From NCBI GenBank assembly GCA_946902875.1, contig OX336355.1:14913347-14977346 (forward strand): a stretch of DNA of 64,000 bases. The letters are read 5' to 3'. This stretch comes from Nematopogon swammerdamellus (lineage: Eukaryota; Arthropoda; Insecta; Lepidoptera; Adelidae). The notes under the pieces are model-generated. The model saw only the letters and a program-made list of their open reading frames with translations. It was not told where the DNA came from and did not search any database. Made by a program: the position numbers and the translations under genes. Shown in pieces: positions 30,701-45,700 of this stretch (the stretch's first letter is position 1; every line of letters starts with the position of its first letter).

Positions 30701-33700
30701 GCGAATATCTCTTATTTGCATATTTCAATTCTCGTCAATATTCATGAGGAAGCTCACTATAGAAATTTTTGCATAAATTCCCGTTTCGCGAAGTCGTTTG
30801 TGAAAACTTGTTTATTATTTATCTATAATTTTACATATAAATAATTAACTTTGGTGTAACCGTTATAATCTTATATATACGAGTATCTATACATATAATA
30901 AAATCGTAGAGGTAAGAAAGTCTGTACATTGAATGTATTCGGAAAAAAACTAACCAGGGTGGCTTAAAATGAGATACTGAACATGTTAGAACAGTTTTTA
31001 AAATTTTTGTTTGTTTGTTTGTTTGTTTGTTTGTCTGTACGCGCATCACGCAAAAACCACTGAACGGAATTAGACGAAACTTTGTATAGTGGCAGTTTAT
31101 ATGCCGGGTTAACATAATACGTAAAAAAAAATAACAAAAATAAAAAAAAATTAACAATTATAAACATTATTGCGCGTTTAAAATCACGTAGTCCAAAGTA
31201 CATAATTATATCTTGAGAACTGGCAGCAAATACAATTTGAATAAAATATCCATTCGAAATTTAAAAATAAGTAGATACAACGAAAATGACAGTTCTTCTT
31301 TTTTATAACTTGAACACAATAGTCTATACATATCTATTCTTTCTATATATAACATAAAATCGTAAATGCAAAAATGTCTATTTGTACGCGCATCTCGCAA
31401 AAACCACTGAATGGAATTTGACGAAACTTTTTATAGTGACAGTGTATATCCCGGATGAACATAATAATTAAAAAATATAATAAAAATCACGTAATCCAAA
31501 GTAAAGGTAAAAAACAACTTTAAATGTCATGTTGACAACGGAGAACTGTCATCTCGACGTGAGCTGGCCGGTGACAAATGTTTGATAAATAAAAATAATA
31601 ATTGAAAGTTGAAGTTATGTCGCTGTCATTGGTGCAATAAAATTTAAATATCTGTTGCCCGCGGCTTCGCTCGCGTGAAATTCGTATGAAAAAAAAACTA
31701 AGTAACTAAAGGCGGGCCCGAAGGCGGATCTGCGCTCACGTAAACGATATTCTTTCTCGATTAAAGTAACTAAGGGCGAGGCGGAAGGCGGAGCTGAGTT
31801 CAGGAAGAAGAAAAACATTCTTGAAGAAAGTAAGTAACTAAGGGCGAGGCCGAAGGCCGAGCTCTATTCTGGAAGACCATAAACCTTCTCGGAGAAAGTA
31901 AGTAACTATGGGCGAGGCCGCAGGCCGAGCTGCGTTCAGGAAGAAGCTAAACCATCTGGAAGAAAGTAAGTAACTAAGGCGAGGCCGAAGGCCGAGCTAC
32001 GTTCGGATAATTGAAAAACCATCTCGAAGAAAGCAAGTAACTAAGGGCGAGGCCGAAGGCCGAGCTGCGTTCAGGAAGAAGCTAAACCATCTTGAAGAAA
32101 GTAAGCAACTAAGGCGAGGCCGAAAGCCGAGCTACGTTCTGACAAATGATAAACCATCTCGAAGAAAGCAAGTAACTAAGGGCGAGGCCGAAGGCCGAGC
32201 TGCGTTCAGGAAGAAGCTAAACCTTCTCGAATAAAGTTAATTAATATTAAGATTGAGTTAATTTAATTTAAATTATATTATAAAGTCCACGCTTCTAACG
32301 GCATATATACCGTGCATCCTAGAACCTCGCGGTTATTCCCGGCTGGATGGCAAGAGGCCCGATGCTATCACCTTTGTGCCATGGACTAAGGGTAGTTCTT
32401 TCATGTGGGACGCCACTTTTGTTCTCACATTGGCTCCAAGTCACGTTAGGACATCTTCAAGAGCGGCTGGCGCGGCCGAGGCTGGGGCGGAGAGCCTCAA
32501 ACGCAGCAAATACAGAAATATAATTCAAGATTTCGAATTTGTTGCGTTGGCGGTTGAAACCCTCGGTCCGTGGAGCAGTGAAGCCAAAAGAGGCTTGAGC
32601 TGGTTGACGCAACTGGTGTCCCGCCATCAAGGGCTTATGTACTTCATTCAAAGGGTAAGCCATGCCATCCAGCGGGGTAATGCCGCAAGTGCTCTAAGAA
32701 CATTTGAAAATGCCCGTTTTGATAGTTATTTTAATGTTTGTTAGGTAGGTTTAATTCTTTAGTTATTAATATTACTTTTTTATTTTTATGAAATAAATAG
32801 ATTGAGTAAACGATATTATATTCTATCGAAGAAAGGAAGTCTTTAAGGGCGAGGCCCGAAGGTGGAAGAGGGTATTTGGTTTACCTGAACGCAGCTCGGC
32901 CTTCGGCCTCGCACTTAGTTCCTTCCTTTCTTCCAGAAGGTTTATCGTCTTCCTGAACGCAGCTCGGCCTTCGGCCTCGCCCTTACTTACTTCCTTTATT
33001 TGAGAAAGGTTTATCGTTTACCTGAAAGCAGCTCGGCCTTCGGCCTCGCCCTTAGTTAGTTACTTTCTTTAAGAAGGTTTATCGATTACCTGAACGCAGC
33101 TCGGCCTTCGGCCTCGCCTTTAGTTACTTACATTCTTCTTTGGAATACGAATTTCACGCGAGCGGAGCCGCGGGCTCAGCTAGTATATACATAAAAGTTT
33201 ATGTTATTTTATTTTATATGTACGAGTATGTTTAATAAATGTTTGGGTGAATCAGTGCCGGACTTACACTGTTCTTAAGTATAGGCCACTTGACTTTCGC
33301 CGCCCGCGCAAAACATAAACAACATTTAATAAATAAATAAATAAATAAACATAGGATAGGAGTATTACTAAGTCGCAATGGGGACTTAAAACTTTTACCC
33401 AAATTATATTTAGCATTTAATAGATCGAAAACTCTATCCAAAAGGTGACTCGATTGATTATTGCGTCTATAATCGCACACGAACTTGACGGCTTACACAT
33501 ACCAAACCACAAGTGTGAATTGTAATATTCTTTAGTGCCTTCGGAAATCTGCCCCCTGAAGTTTGCCGCCCCTAGGCCGCGGCCTATACGGCCTAATGGG
33601 AAATCCGGGACTGTGGTGAATTGTGAAGTAGGACTAAAGACGACACATACCGCACGCTGTATTCCGACAATCAGGGTAAGCAGAGTAATCGGTGTTGTGC

Positions 33701-36700
33701 TGTAAGTACGCTTGTAAATTACAGCACAACACCGACCACCACGTTTAGCAATGCATTAGGACAAGATAACTATCAAGCAACAAGTAAGGCACGAAGACCC
33801 ACCTGCTGCATGACTCGGTGGAAGGACCGTGCCGAGGTGAGAGGTGATTATCCGGTCGCCCTCCTTACCCCTTAGTCGCCTTTTACAGCATGCATGGGGA
33901 GAGATACAGTGGGGCTATGATTTTTAAGTACTTACCGGGCTAAAGAACTACTTACTGGAATACAGTTGTCCTACTAGCTGTCCTCGCGGTTTCGCTTCGA
34001 AGCAAAATATTCTATAACCCAAAGAGTTTGACGTAATACAAACTCTTTGCTATAACCGTCCTTAGAAACTTCAGTGAAACCCCCGTGTGAATTGATTGAG
34101 TACTTCTCGACTTATAAGCGAATATAGAATTGACGACGGCGCATAGGCCGTTACAAATTTAACTATTTATTAGTTAGGATAGGATAGACATTATAGCCCA
34201 GTGCTTAAAGCTTGTAAAAGGGGGTTAATTAAGCTTGCATTAATTTCATAGTAAAGTAGTTTGTTCGCCAGTGCTTCTTTATATTAATCAAATTTAGAGA
34301 TCTTACAGAGATTTCAGTGCAATTTTATACGTATTTTAACTAAAAAAAATTGTATTGCAAAAAAATCTGTGCTCTCTTATAAAGTTCCTGTGAGAAGGGA
34401 AAACATTCTTGTGTACGACTTGGAAACACGCACGGCTCTGCAGATCCTCGGGTGACTGCCGGGCCCCCGGGCGTACTTCCTTCAACGAATAAGCATAGTC
34501 TTTTATCTAGGTCAGCGGTTCTCAATCTATGGTACGCGTACCACCAGTGGTACGCGTAATGCTTCGAGGCTGTACGCGAAAAAATTAAACATTATGCTCT
34601 ACAAAATTTTATAAGCGGCAATAAAATTGCCATAATCCTAATTTAGAAAGTTTTGTTGATGAACATAAATTAATAATATTTTTTTTTATTCTTATTTTCT
34701 GATTTTATATATTGTGGTATATAGGTGGTACGCCCGGCAAACATATTGGTTTTAGTGGTACCTGAAAAAAAAAGTTTGAGAACCCCTGATCTAGGTGACT
34801 GGGGCCGTCGAGGGGATTGCTCTATGGCCCTGGCGATGGTCAACCCGGATCGTGCGGCAGTCTCCCGAGAGGTCTGTTATTTTTAGGAGGTTTGTTTTGT
34901 TTTGGTTAGTTTATGTTAGTATATAGTTTAATTCGAATTTTTTAATGTTACCGTGTCGGGCCGGTACTTTAAAAGAATAGCCCCACTGCAACTCTCCCCG
35001 TGTATGTCGTAAAAGGCGACTAAGGGATATAACTCCCTTCTTATATTACTAGGTGGTAGGGTTTAACCCGCCCGGATTGTTACCACCGCACTGAATGAAA
35101 GGTTGGTCGAAACGGCTATGTAAATAGTTTGTGTTTTCCGTCCAGTTCAGTGTACCCGGCACGACCGAAAGGAAGCACTGACGTGGCACCAAGTTCACCC
35201 GGTGTTATGGGCTGATATCACGGATGTAGTAGGTGATGTAGCCAACCGTGTCAGTTTGAAGCATAGTCCGTGTTTTCCGACTAGTTAAGTAGAGCCGCCA
35301 CGACCGAAGTGAAGCACTAAGCTGTCATGACACCCAGTTCCGGCAGTAACGTGGTGTGACATCAATGATGTAGCTGATGATGTAGCCAACACGATGCGTA
35401 AAAGAAACTTTGTAACCGGCATATCCGCTCCGCCGGGTACAAAGCCCGCCTAACTTCTATGACAACAAATTATATAACTTGTCTATAACCACTAAGTTTG
35501 TATTAATTTTCAAATGTTGGACAAACTTTTTTTTTATGGAAACTGACACGGTTGGCTACATCACCTACTACATCCGTGATATCAGCCCATAACACCGGGT
35601 GAACTTGGTGCCACGTCAGTGCTTCCCTTCGGTCGTGCCGGCTACACTGAACTGGACGGAAAACACAAACTATTTACATAGCCGTTTGGACCGACCTTAC
35701 ATTCAGTGCGGTGGTACCAACCCGGACGGGCTAAACCCTACCACCTAGTAATATGAGAAGGGAGTTATATATATCCCTTAGTCGCCTTTTGCAGAGTGTA
35801 GGTATACCGGACAGTTATGCTGACGCTCCGTTGCACAATAACGGGCACCGGCGCGCGCTCCGGGCGGCGCGGCGGGGCGCGGTGCGCGGGCGCATGGCGC
35901 GGGCGGGTCAGCGCAGTGCGTTCACCGCTCTGCACTTGCGCCGTGCTCTACCGATCTCTCCTTGAAGCGCGATGCATTTGTCTCTGTCCTCGTTTCGAGA
36001 ACAAAATGGGTTTTAAAAAAATATTCATGTATTTTTACTTTGGAAATTTTAAGTTGTTTGAATTTAGAGAAATATGTTTGTTTCGAAATGTTTTATTTGA
36101 TTTAAGAAATTATATATTGACAAATTATTATAAGTAAATGTTCACTTTCGGGAATATTAAAATCCAATTATTGCAGTGTTTAGTTTGATTACATTTGCGT
36201 TAGATTCCCGAAAAAAATGTCTTAACAACATAGCTATTACCAAAAAATATAATTTTTAGGGTTCCGTATGCGGTACGGGACCCTATTACTAAGCCTACGC
36301 CGTCTGTCTGTCTGTGTGTCTGTCTGTCCGTCTGTCTGTCCCTCCGTCCGAGGGCTGTATCTCTTGAACCGTAATAGGTAGCCCGTTGAAATTTTCACAG
36401 AATATGTGTTATTATGACCGATATAACAACAAATAATAAAAATAAGAAAAAGTAAAAAAAAAAAATCACGGGGTTTCCCATAGAAGAAACCAAAAATTGT
36501 ATGCGCGCGCGCCATCTACCGAATAGATTATGAAGCATTTCAACTAATCATGACATAACACGCCATCTAGATGGCGTGAGTGGCGCTAGCCATGACATGG
36601 CGATACGGAACCGTCGGTGCTCGAGTTCGACTCGCACTTGGCCGGTTTAAGCTTTGATCCGAGTAATATAAAATGCAAGTCTGCTGTACTGTATGTCAAG

Positions 36701-39700
36701 CGAATCCATAAATATAATGTGGCCAACATGAAATATGTTCTATCTAAAAAACAAAACTCTCAGCATATTATTTCAATATAATATTATATATTCAGTATAT
36801 ATCTAAACTGTGTAAAGTAAGGAGCATTATGATACCAAATCAACGTCTCGTGCCGTTTTATCAAACGAGTCTTGCAAATAATAAATACATTTATTTGGAT
36901 AACAAACAGGTTATGCTTTATCACAGCGGTTCTCAATCTACGCGTACCACCAGTGGTACGCAGAATTCTTCGAGGTGGTACGCGAAAAAATTAAAAATAA
37001 TGCTCTACAAAATTTCATAAGCGGTAATAAAATGTGCCATAATCCTAATTTAGAAAGTTTTGTTGATTAACATTAATAGAATTTGAATTCCGATGTTCTT
37101 AGCGATATAAAAATCCACTGTCAAATGTAAATAGTATGTAGAGGAATATTTTAAATACAATTTTTCAGAACTAGATTCGATAAGAAATCTATTTTTAGTT
37201 TCGATTCCGAGATCACTTGCATTCGAGGAAAGATAATTTAATTGAACTTTCGTGTAATGCTAACCTCCAAAGAGAATTTAAGAATGTGCATATAGAAGAT
37301 AAGTATTATTATTAGCTTCTTGTAGGTAAAGGTGGTACACCGGCAAACATATTAGTTTTAGTGGTACCTGAAAAAAAAAAGTTTGAGAACCCCTGCTTTA
37401 TCACTTTAGAGACTTGCTGATAGATTCAACAATCACGATTTGCTTTTATCCAGTATACCTCTCAAAATTGTTGTGGATATTATTCTTGTCTACAACTCAG
37501 CAATATAAAACCGATAAATAAAATCGCAAATCAAAGTAATTCGATTACGAAAAAAAATACAGTTATTTTATGGAAAACTAGCTTTACCCGCGGCTTCGCT
37601 CGCGGTAAACTCAATACTGCAATAATCCAATACTGGAACGCAACGCAACAGAACTGCTAACGCCATCTATTACTACCATTCGACATTAAATTCCGTTCAA
37701 AATAAACTTTCTTTGATACTGCTCAGCCATATGGATTTATTGTGAGGCCTAATAGTGAGCCTTAATAACTACTCTTTACATTGGTGCAAACCGCATCAAA
37801 ATCAAAATCAAGCAAGCAAATTTAAATTAATAATATCCACAATTTTCTGGAGCTGAGTCAGAGAGATTAGAGCGAGCTCACGCCCCCGACCAGCCAATAT
37901 CACCTCCGAGAAGGTAGGTGCCATACCGGAGACTTCCCTTTGGATTATATCGTATCGTAACTAGAGGAGAACACAGCTGAGGTTGCCAAGAGGGCATCTT
38001 TCGTCCAGTACGGTGGTACCAACCCATTGAGTCTACCACCTAGTGTAATATTTAGTGTCTCCTGCTAATATTGGTTGCCCCTTCCGCGTCCTGAAAACGC
38101 CTCTCCTTCAGGTTTTTTTTTATTTTGGGAGCAAAAACATAAAACATATGTATAATAAACATATGTAAAATAATAGTCTAGCTAAATTTAATTTCTTGTT
38201 TGTTTTGTTTTTTTTTTCTCTCTGTATTTTTTAGTGTTTATTGGTTGTGGGTTTGGTTTTATTTTACTTGGAATATTTATTGTCCATATCAGTGTTTTTT
38301 GTTAGTCATTAAGTTTATTGTGTACTTTAAATTTTGGAGAGTTGACTGATTTTAAAATGTTGTAGAAAATTCGTGTATTATGTCAACTACTCTGTTGAAG
38401 TACCTAAAATAAATAAAATTACACAACAGATATTTCGACTGTGTTGTCGTCATCAGTGAAAAATATAACATATTATCATATATTTTTCACTGATGACGAC
38501 AACACAGTCGAAATATCTGTATTAATTGTGTAATTTTATAAATAATATCTATACATATAATAAAATCGTAAAGGTAAGAAAGTCTGTACATTGGATGTAT
38601 TCGGAAAAAAACTAACCAGGGTGGCTTAAAATGAGATTCTGAACATGTTAGAACAGTTTTTAAAATTTTTGTTTGTTTGTTTGTTTGTCTGTACGCGCAT
38701 CACGCAAAAACCACTGAACGGAATTAGACGAAACTTTGTATAGTGGCAGTTTATATGCCGGGTTAACATAATACGTAAAAAAAAATAACAAAAATAAAAA
38801 AAAAATTAAACAATTATAAACATTATTGCGCGTTTCAAATCACGTAGTCCAAAGTACATAATTATATCTTGAGAACTGGCAGCAAATACAATTTGAATAA
38901 AATATCCATTCGAAATTCAAAAATAAGTAGATACAACGAAAATGACAGTTCTTCTTTTTTATAACTTGAACACAATAGTCTATACATATCTATTCTTTCT
39001 ATACATATAATAAAATCGTAAATGCAAAAATGCCTACTTGTACGCGCATCTCGCAAAAACCACTGAACGGAATTTGACGAAACTTTTTATAGTGACAGTG
39101 GGGATTAACATAATAATTAAAAAATATAATAAAAATCACGTAATCCAAAGTAAAGGTAAAAAACAATTTCAAATGTTATGTTGACAACGGACAACTGTCA
39201 TCTCGACGTGAGCTGGCCGGTAACAAATTGTTTGATAAATAAATAATAATAATTTTAAGTCTAAGTAATGTCGCTGTCATTGGTGCAATACAATTTATAT
39301 ATCTGTTGCCCGCGACTTCGCTCGCGTGAAATTCGTATTTCAAAAAAAGAAAATAAGTAACTAAAGGCGGGGCCGAAGGCGGATCTGCACTCACGTAAAC
39401 GATATTCTTTCTCGATGAAAGTAACTAAGGGCGAGGCGGAAGGCGGAGCTGAGTTCAGGAAGAAGAAAAAAAATTCTTGAAGAAAGTAAGTAACTAAGGG
39501 CGAGGTCGAAGGCCGAGCTCTATTCTGGAAGACCATAAACCTTCTCGAAGAAAGTAAGTAACTATCGGCGAGGCCGCAGGCCGAGCTGCGTTCAGGAAGA
39601 AGCTAAACCATCTTGAAGAAAGTAAGTAACTAAGGCGAAGCCGAAGGCCGAGCTACGTTCTGATAATTGCAAAAAAAACATCTCGAAGAAAGCAAGTAAC

Positions 39701-42700
39701 TATGGGCGAGGCCGAGCTGCGTTCAGGAAGAAGCTAAACCATCTTGAAGAAAGTAAGTAAATAAGGCGAAGCCGAAGGCCGAGCTACGTTCTGATAATTG
39801 AAAAACCATTTCGAAGAAAGCAAGTAACTAAGGGCGAGGCCGAAGGCCGAGCTGCGTTCAGGAAGAAGCTAAACCATCTTCAAGAAAGTAAGTAACTAAG
39901 GGCGAGGCCGAAGGCCGTGCTCTATTCGGGAAGACCTTAAACCATCTCGAAGAAAGCAAGTAACTAAGGGCGAGGCCGCAGGCCGAGCTGCGTTCATGAA
40001 GAAGGTAAACATTTTTGAAGAAAGTAAGTAACTAATGCGAGGCCGAAGGCCGAGCTACGTTCTGATAAATGATAAACCATCTCGAAGAAAGCAAGTAACT
40101 AAGGCCGAGGCCGAAGGCTGAGCTGCGTTCAAGAAGAAGCTAAACCATCTCGAATAAAGTTAATTAATATAGTTAATTTTGAGTTAATTTAATTTAAATT
40201 TTATTATAAAGTCCACGTTTCTGACGGCAAATATACCGTGCATCCTAGAACCTCGCGGTTATTCCCGGCTGGATGGCACGAGGCCCGATGCTATCACCTT
40301 AGTGCCATGGACTAAGGGTAGTTATTTGATGTGGGACGCCACTTGTGTTCTCACATTGGCTCCAAGTCACGTTAGGACATCTTCAAGAGCGGCTGGCGCG
40401 GCCGAGGCCGGGGCGGAGAGCCTCAAACGCAACAAATATAGAAATATAATTCAAGATCGAATTTGTTGCGTTTGCGGTTAAAACCATCGGTCCGTGGAGC
40501 AGTGAAGCCAAAAGAGGCTTGGGCCTCTGCTGGTTGACGCAACTGGTGTCCCGCCATCAAGGGCTTATGTACTTCATTCAAAGGGTAAGCCTTGCCATCC
40601 AGCGGGGTAATGCCGCAAGTGCTCTAGGAACATTTGAAAATGCCCGTTTTGATAGTTATTTTAATGTTTGTTAGGTAGGTTTTAATTCTTTAGTTATTAA
40701 TATTACTTTTTTATTTTTATGAAATAAATAGATTGAGTAAACGATATTATATTCTGTCGAAGAAAGTAAGTCTTTAAGGGCGACGCCCGAAGGCGGAAGA
40801 GGGTTTTTGGTTTACCTGAACGCAGCTCGGCCTTCGGTCTCGCACTTAGTTATTTCCTTTCTTCCAGAAGGTTTATCGTCTTCCTGAACGCAGCTCGGCC
40901 TTCGGCCTCGCCCTTACTTACTACTTTATTTGAGAAGGTTTATCGTATACCTGAAAGCAGCTCGGCCTTCGGCCTCGCCCTTAGTTAGTTACTTTCTTTG
41001 AGAAGGTTTATCGATTACCTGAACGCAGCTCGGCCTTCGGCCTCGCCCTTAGTTACTTACATTCTTCTTTGGAATACGAATTTCACGCGAGCGGAGCCGC
41101 GGGCAACAGCTAGTTAATATATAAAAATTCATCAAAGAAACATTTTGTAAATAAAAATAATTTATTGTCAATAAAATAAAGAAATAAATAAAAGAAAAAT
41201 GTGATCTAGTGACGAGCGATGTATGTGCGTGTCATCATCTAGATCTATCATTGTGCCAAATTTAAAGTTTCTGCGTTGCTTAGTTTTCTAGAAAAACGTC
41301 TGTGACAGACAGTAGGACACTGGAGTGATCTTATAATGGTTCCGTTTTTCCTTTTAAGGTACGGAACCATAAAAAGTACATGCAAGTACATTTAAGTACA
41401 TGCAAGATGGCGTGGAGGTGCGAAGGCGTAGTGTGCATCAACAGTGAGAACCGGTATTGTTCAACAACATCTCTTGTGTGACTAGAGTACTCATAGTATG
41501 TGCTGGAGTTTGTCTTATCTATGACATGTTCCATTTGTAGGTACTGGTCGTGGAAAAAAACACACGTTTTATAGAATAAAAAAGAATCTAAATACAGATG
41601 TGATTTCGATTTTGTTGGTCTTATTATTATATTAATATTACTAGCTTTTGCCCGCGGCTTTGCTCGTGTGAAATTCGAATTTGATAAGAAGGAAATAAGT
41701 AAGCCCCCTACAATACCTTTATTTCGGCGCGCGGAACAATTCGGTTTGCATGAGAGACACATCTTAGCGTAATCGGAACTGAATTTTATTTAGCCTATCC
41801 TGTGTCTCGTATAGCTAAATGTGCTTGTTGTGCTAAAGTTTCATAGAATTTGGATGATCGGTTTAAGAGTCGTGGAGGAACAAACATACATAGGTAAATA
41901 CATACAGAAAAGATTTCTAAAAATCGTCAATTCAGTTTTAGTGTCATTCATAGAGTCTACAAATGTAATATCTCATAAAACAAAGTAACTTACTCCACGA
42001 CCATCTCTTACAGATTTATCATTAGTATTGATTGATTGATTATTGTCTACCACTTAGATTCAGTTAGTAAACATTTAATTAATTTTAATATTGCTTTACA
42101 TATGCGTCTAATTGATAGATAACCTCCTTATTGTTTATGCTCTGTATTGTTAATTTGAAGTTTGATATTTCGTCATTTATGCTAAAGTGAACGTTGACAC
42201 CACCAGACATAAGGACTAATATCACATGACTAATATACCGGTAATACTTAATCAGTTAATTCGTTTATGACTTTTCGCTGGGCTTAGTTAGAGGGTGAAG
42301 GCCGAATCTCGAATCGAAGTAAAATCATTTTTCTAACGGTATTTTAACAAGTAAAATTGGGTTGTGGTTTAAACCCGTCAGTCAAGTTAGCAACTTTTTC
42401 ACAGTATTGTAGGAAGCAATAAAAAATCGAGGTTTCTTTATTAATTTCATTAAAGTCTTTTCTATGGCAATGATTTTGCAAGTACTGTATTTCGCAACCA
42501 GCGTATATATGAAGACTGTAAAGATAATATTATATAGCCTTCGATATAAACACACATGTATACATACCACACGCTGTATCCCAACAATCTGGATAAGCAT
42601 AGTAATGGGTGTTGTGCTGCAAGTACTCTTGTAAATTACTACAAGACACCAACCACCACGTTTGGCATATTAGGACAAGCAGCAATTAAGGCACGAAGCC

Positions 42701-45700
42701 TTCAGCGTTAGTCGTCGATCTCGCTCTTAATTACTTGCTGTCTTTACCTGAACGCAGCTCTGCCTTCGGCCTCGCCCTTAGTTACTTAATTTCTTCAGTA
42801 GGTTCATCGTTTACCTGAACGCAGCTCGGCCTTCGGCCTCGCCCTTAGTGAGTGATTTTATTTTTTGGAAATTCGAGCGAAGCCACAGACAAAAGTATTA
42901 GATATACGAATAATATAATTTATGTGTGCGTCAGTGTTATGCACTGTGTTATTAATTTAAAGCATTTGTTATTCCTTCGGCCATTTTTAGGCCGAAAGGG
43001 CCAAAAGCGACATTTAATAATAAGGCAGTAAGAATTTTCATTTCGTTCGTGTAAGGATAATTCAATTTTAATACATAGATATGCACTGAGTTGTTTGGCG
43101 GTGGGATAAATATTAATCAAATATATATTTTACTTCTGGTTTTTTTTTCTTGTTTGGAAAATATATTTATAAGTAGCGGCGAGGGGACTCTTGGCACGTG
43201 AACATGGTTCACCTTTGACAGTTTCTTTTTTTTAATATAATACATACTTATCCACTTTAAATGTACGTACATAACATAAATACATATACGTAACATATAT
43301 CCACTCTTAAATATGGATATGTAATTTTTTCGACTTGAGCAATAGAATTGAATACATACAGTTGAAGAAATAATAATAATATAAAGTTAAGTAACGGTCA
43401 TGTACTCAAAAATGGTCAAGTGCGTAGTACCCGTAACCGAAGAGCATGCATGAAGAACATTATGAGAGTGGAACAAGCGGCAGATGTGTGTCAGGATCGT
43501 GGCACGTGGAGATCCGTTGTCTCTGCCTACCCCGCCGGGAAACAGGCGTGCGTGACGCTATGTATGTATGTGTGCAAGTAACGGTGATGCATGATGTCAT
43601 ATTTATATCGACGTTGACTCTGATGACTACAGCAGCCTTCGTGATTTCTCGATGCTAATGATTACTATAAATACGTTTTCTTACGAACGTTCTATTCGAA
43701 CATAAACTGGTAAATTAAAAACTTGATGTTCTCACGTATGGATTAATTATTAATTATTATTAATTAATTACTAAATCATTAGTATCGTTTTAATTAATTG
43801 ATTTAGTATTTTTTTAATGGAAACTGACACAGTTGGCTTCATCGTCTACAACATCCGTGATGTCAGCCCATAACACCGGGTGAGCTAAGTGCCATGTATG
43901 TGCTTACCTTCGGTCGTATTACCGGCTACACTGAACTGGACAGTAAAAACACAAACTATTTACATAGCCGTTTCGATCGAAGTTTCATTCAGTGCGGTGG
44001 TACCAACCCGGGCGGGTTGCACCCTACCACCTAATAAGGTAAGAAGTGCCGCGGTATTCGTGTGTGCTGACTGAGCTTGGCGCAAAAACAACTAAATAGT
44101 TTTGATACATCTCTGAGATAGCTATATAAACAATTATGCGGCCGCGATCACTGGTCTATAGTAATAGATGAGCCTATCCCCTACATCGCCTCCGTAAAAA
44201 CATGTCATTGACCAAAAGAGCTTATAAGCTAATTCCACAGAGACTAATGCTTGTGTTGTATGTAGGGTTGCCAGATGTCCGGTGAACCGGACAGTCTGGT
44301 ATTTGAGGCTCGGCTTGTGTCCGATCTCCACAATAATGATAAACCGGACACCAAAAGCGTCCGGTTTTTTTTCTTCATATAATGCAATTTACTTTTTCAG
44401 AACATTTTAATACTAATCTTACTGTGATCTTCCATTTTGCAGTAAGTTCGATCAATTCAACCGTTTTATTTATTAATCTATCTCCCATTCATTCTCAAAA
44501 GTAAAGGTTCAAAAATTAAATTAATTTTTTTTTACATAAAATCAAATTTAATTTTTTTTACCTAAACATTTGTAACTGAAAAATCAAAGGCCCTTGGATG
44601 AAAAAGCCCCTTTTTTTCAACTGAACCATCTCGCAATCGCAACCCTAGTTGTATGTTGTACGGCTCACATTATCGTCTTTTGTCCGCTAATGCGCGAGTG
44701 GGGAGCATTAGCGCATTCATACCATGATATGGTTTGTAAAGCGATCGTTTGAAAGTATTCATGATGAGAATTGTTTATTGTTTATTGAGCTGTTTATCTT
44801 GTGTCAGTTAGACTGCACTCGAACTTGTCACAATTATACGAAGAAGAACCGGCAAGAAACTTCGTAGGGTATTTTTAACATGTATTATTTATTAATAAGT
44901 ATTCTTATTATTATTTTATTTTGAATTCTCACGCTCACCTACTTGCTACGCTTGCTACTACCTACTTACATTCCACTATATTAATCGAATCTCAAACATC
45001 CAAAGGTTGACTGTAAGAGATAAGTCCACCTTTGCACCTTATGAAAATGTTCTAATGTACTCATTACTGTTGAGTGTTTATTGCAGCAATAAAGCTTTTT
45101 TAAATAATATATTATTTATTATTGTGCGCGTGTACCAATGAGTTTTTTCAGACGAAAAAATTTACGTGCATACCTACACCTGCTGCTTCACCGTTAGGAA
45201 CCGGTGTAAAACTGTAGGTCCCTTCCCTTGCCCCTTACTAGGTAGTTGGCTCTAATTGTAGCCGACTGGGTTGGTACCACCGTACTGGATGTAAGATGGC
45301 CGCATAGCAGCCTCGGTTGTATTCTCCTCTAGTCCAGTATAGCCAGCAATCCAGGGAAGTTTCCGGTATGGCACCTACCATCTCGAAGGTGATATTGGCT
45401 GGTCGAAGTATGCGCTTTAGCCCCTCCGACACAGCCACCCATACCGGAATACATAATATATATATATATATATATATATATTAATGTACAATTTGCACGC
45501 GATGGCAAGCACATTTTGTTCACCGTCATCAGGTGACAAGCTTCATCGCGCTATGGCGCTTCTAGTATTTAGTTCGGTTGCTGCGATTATATTTTTTTCA
45601 GTGCTTCGCGCATGGTTACGTTCTCTGCTCAGTCGCTTGGAGAATTATTGTGATAACAGCATAATAATTATCCGGAGATATGACGGATTCCGTTAGCGAA

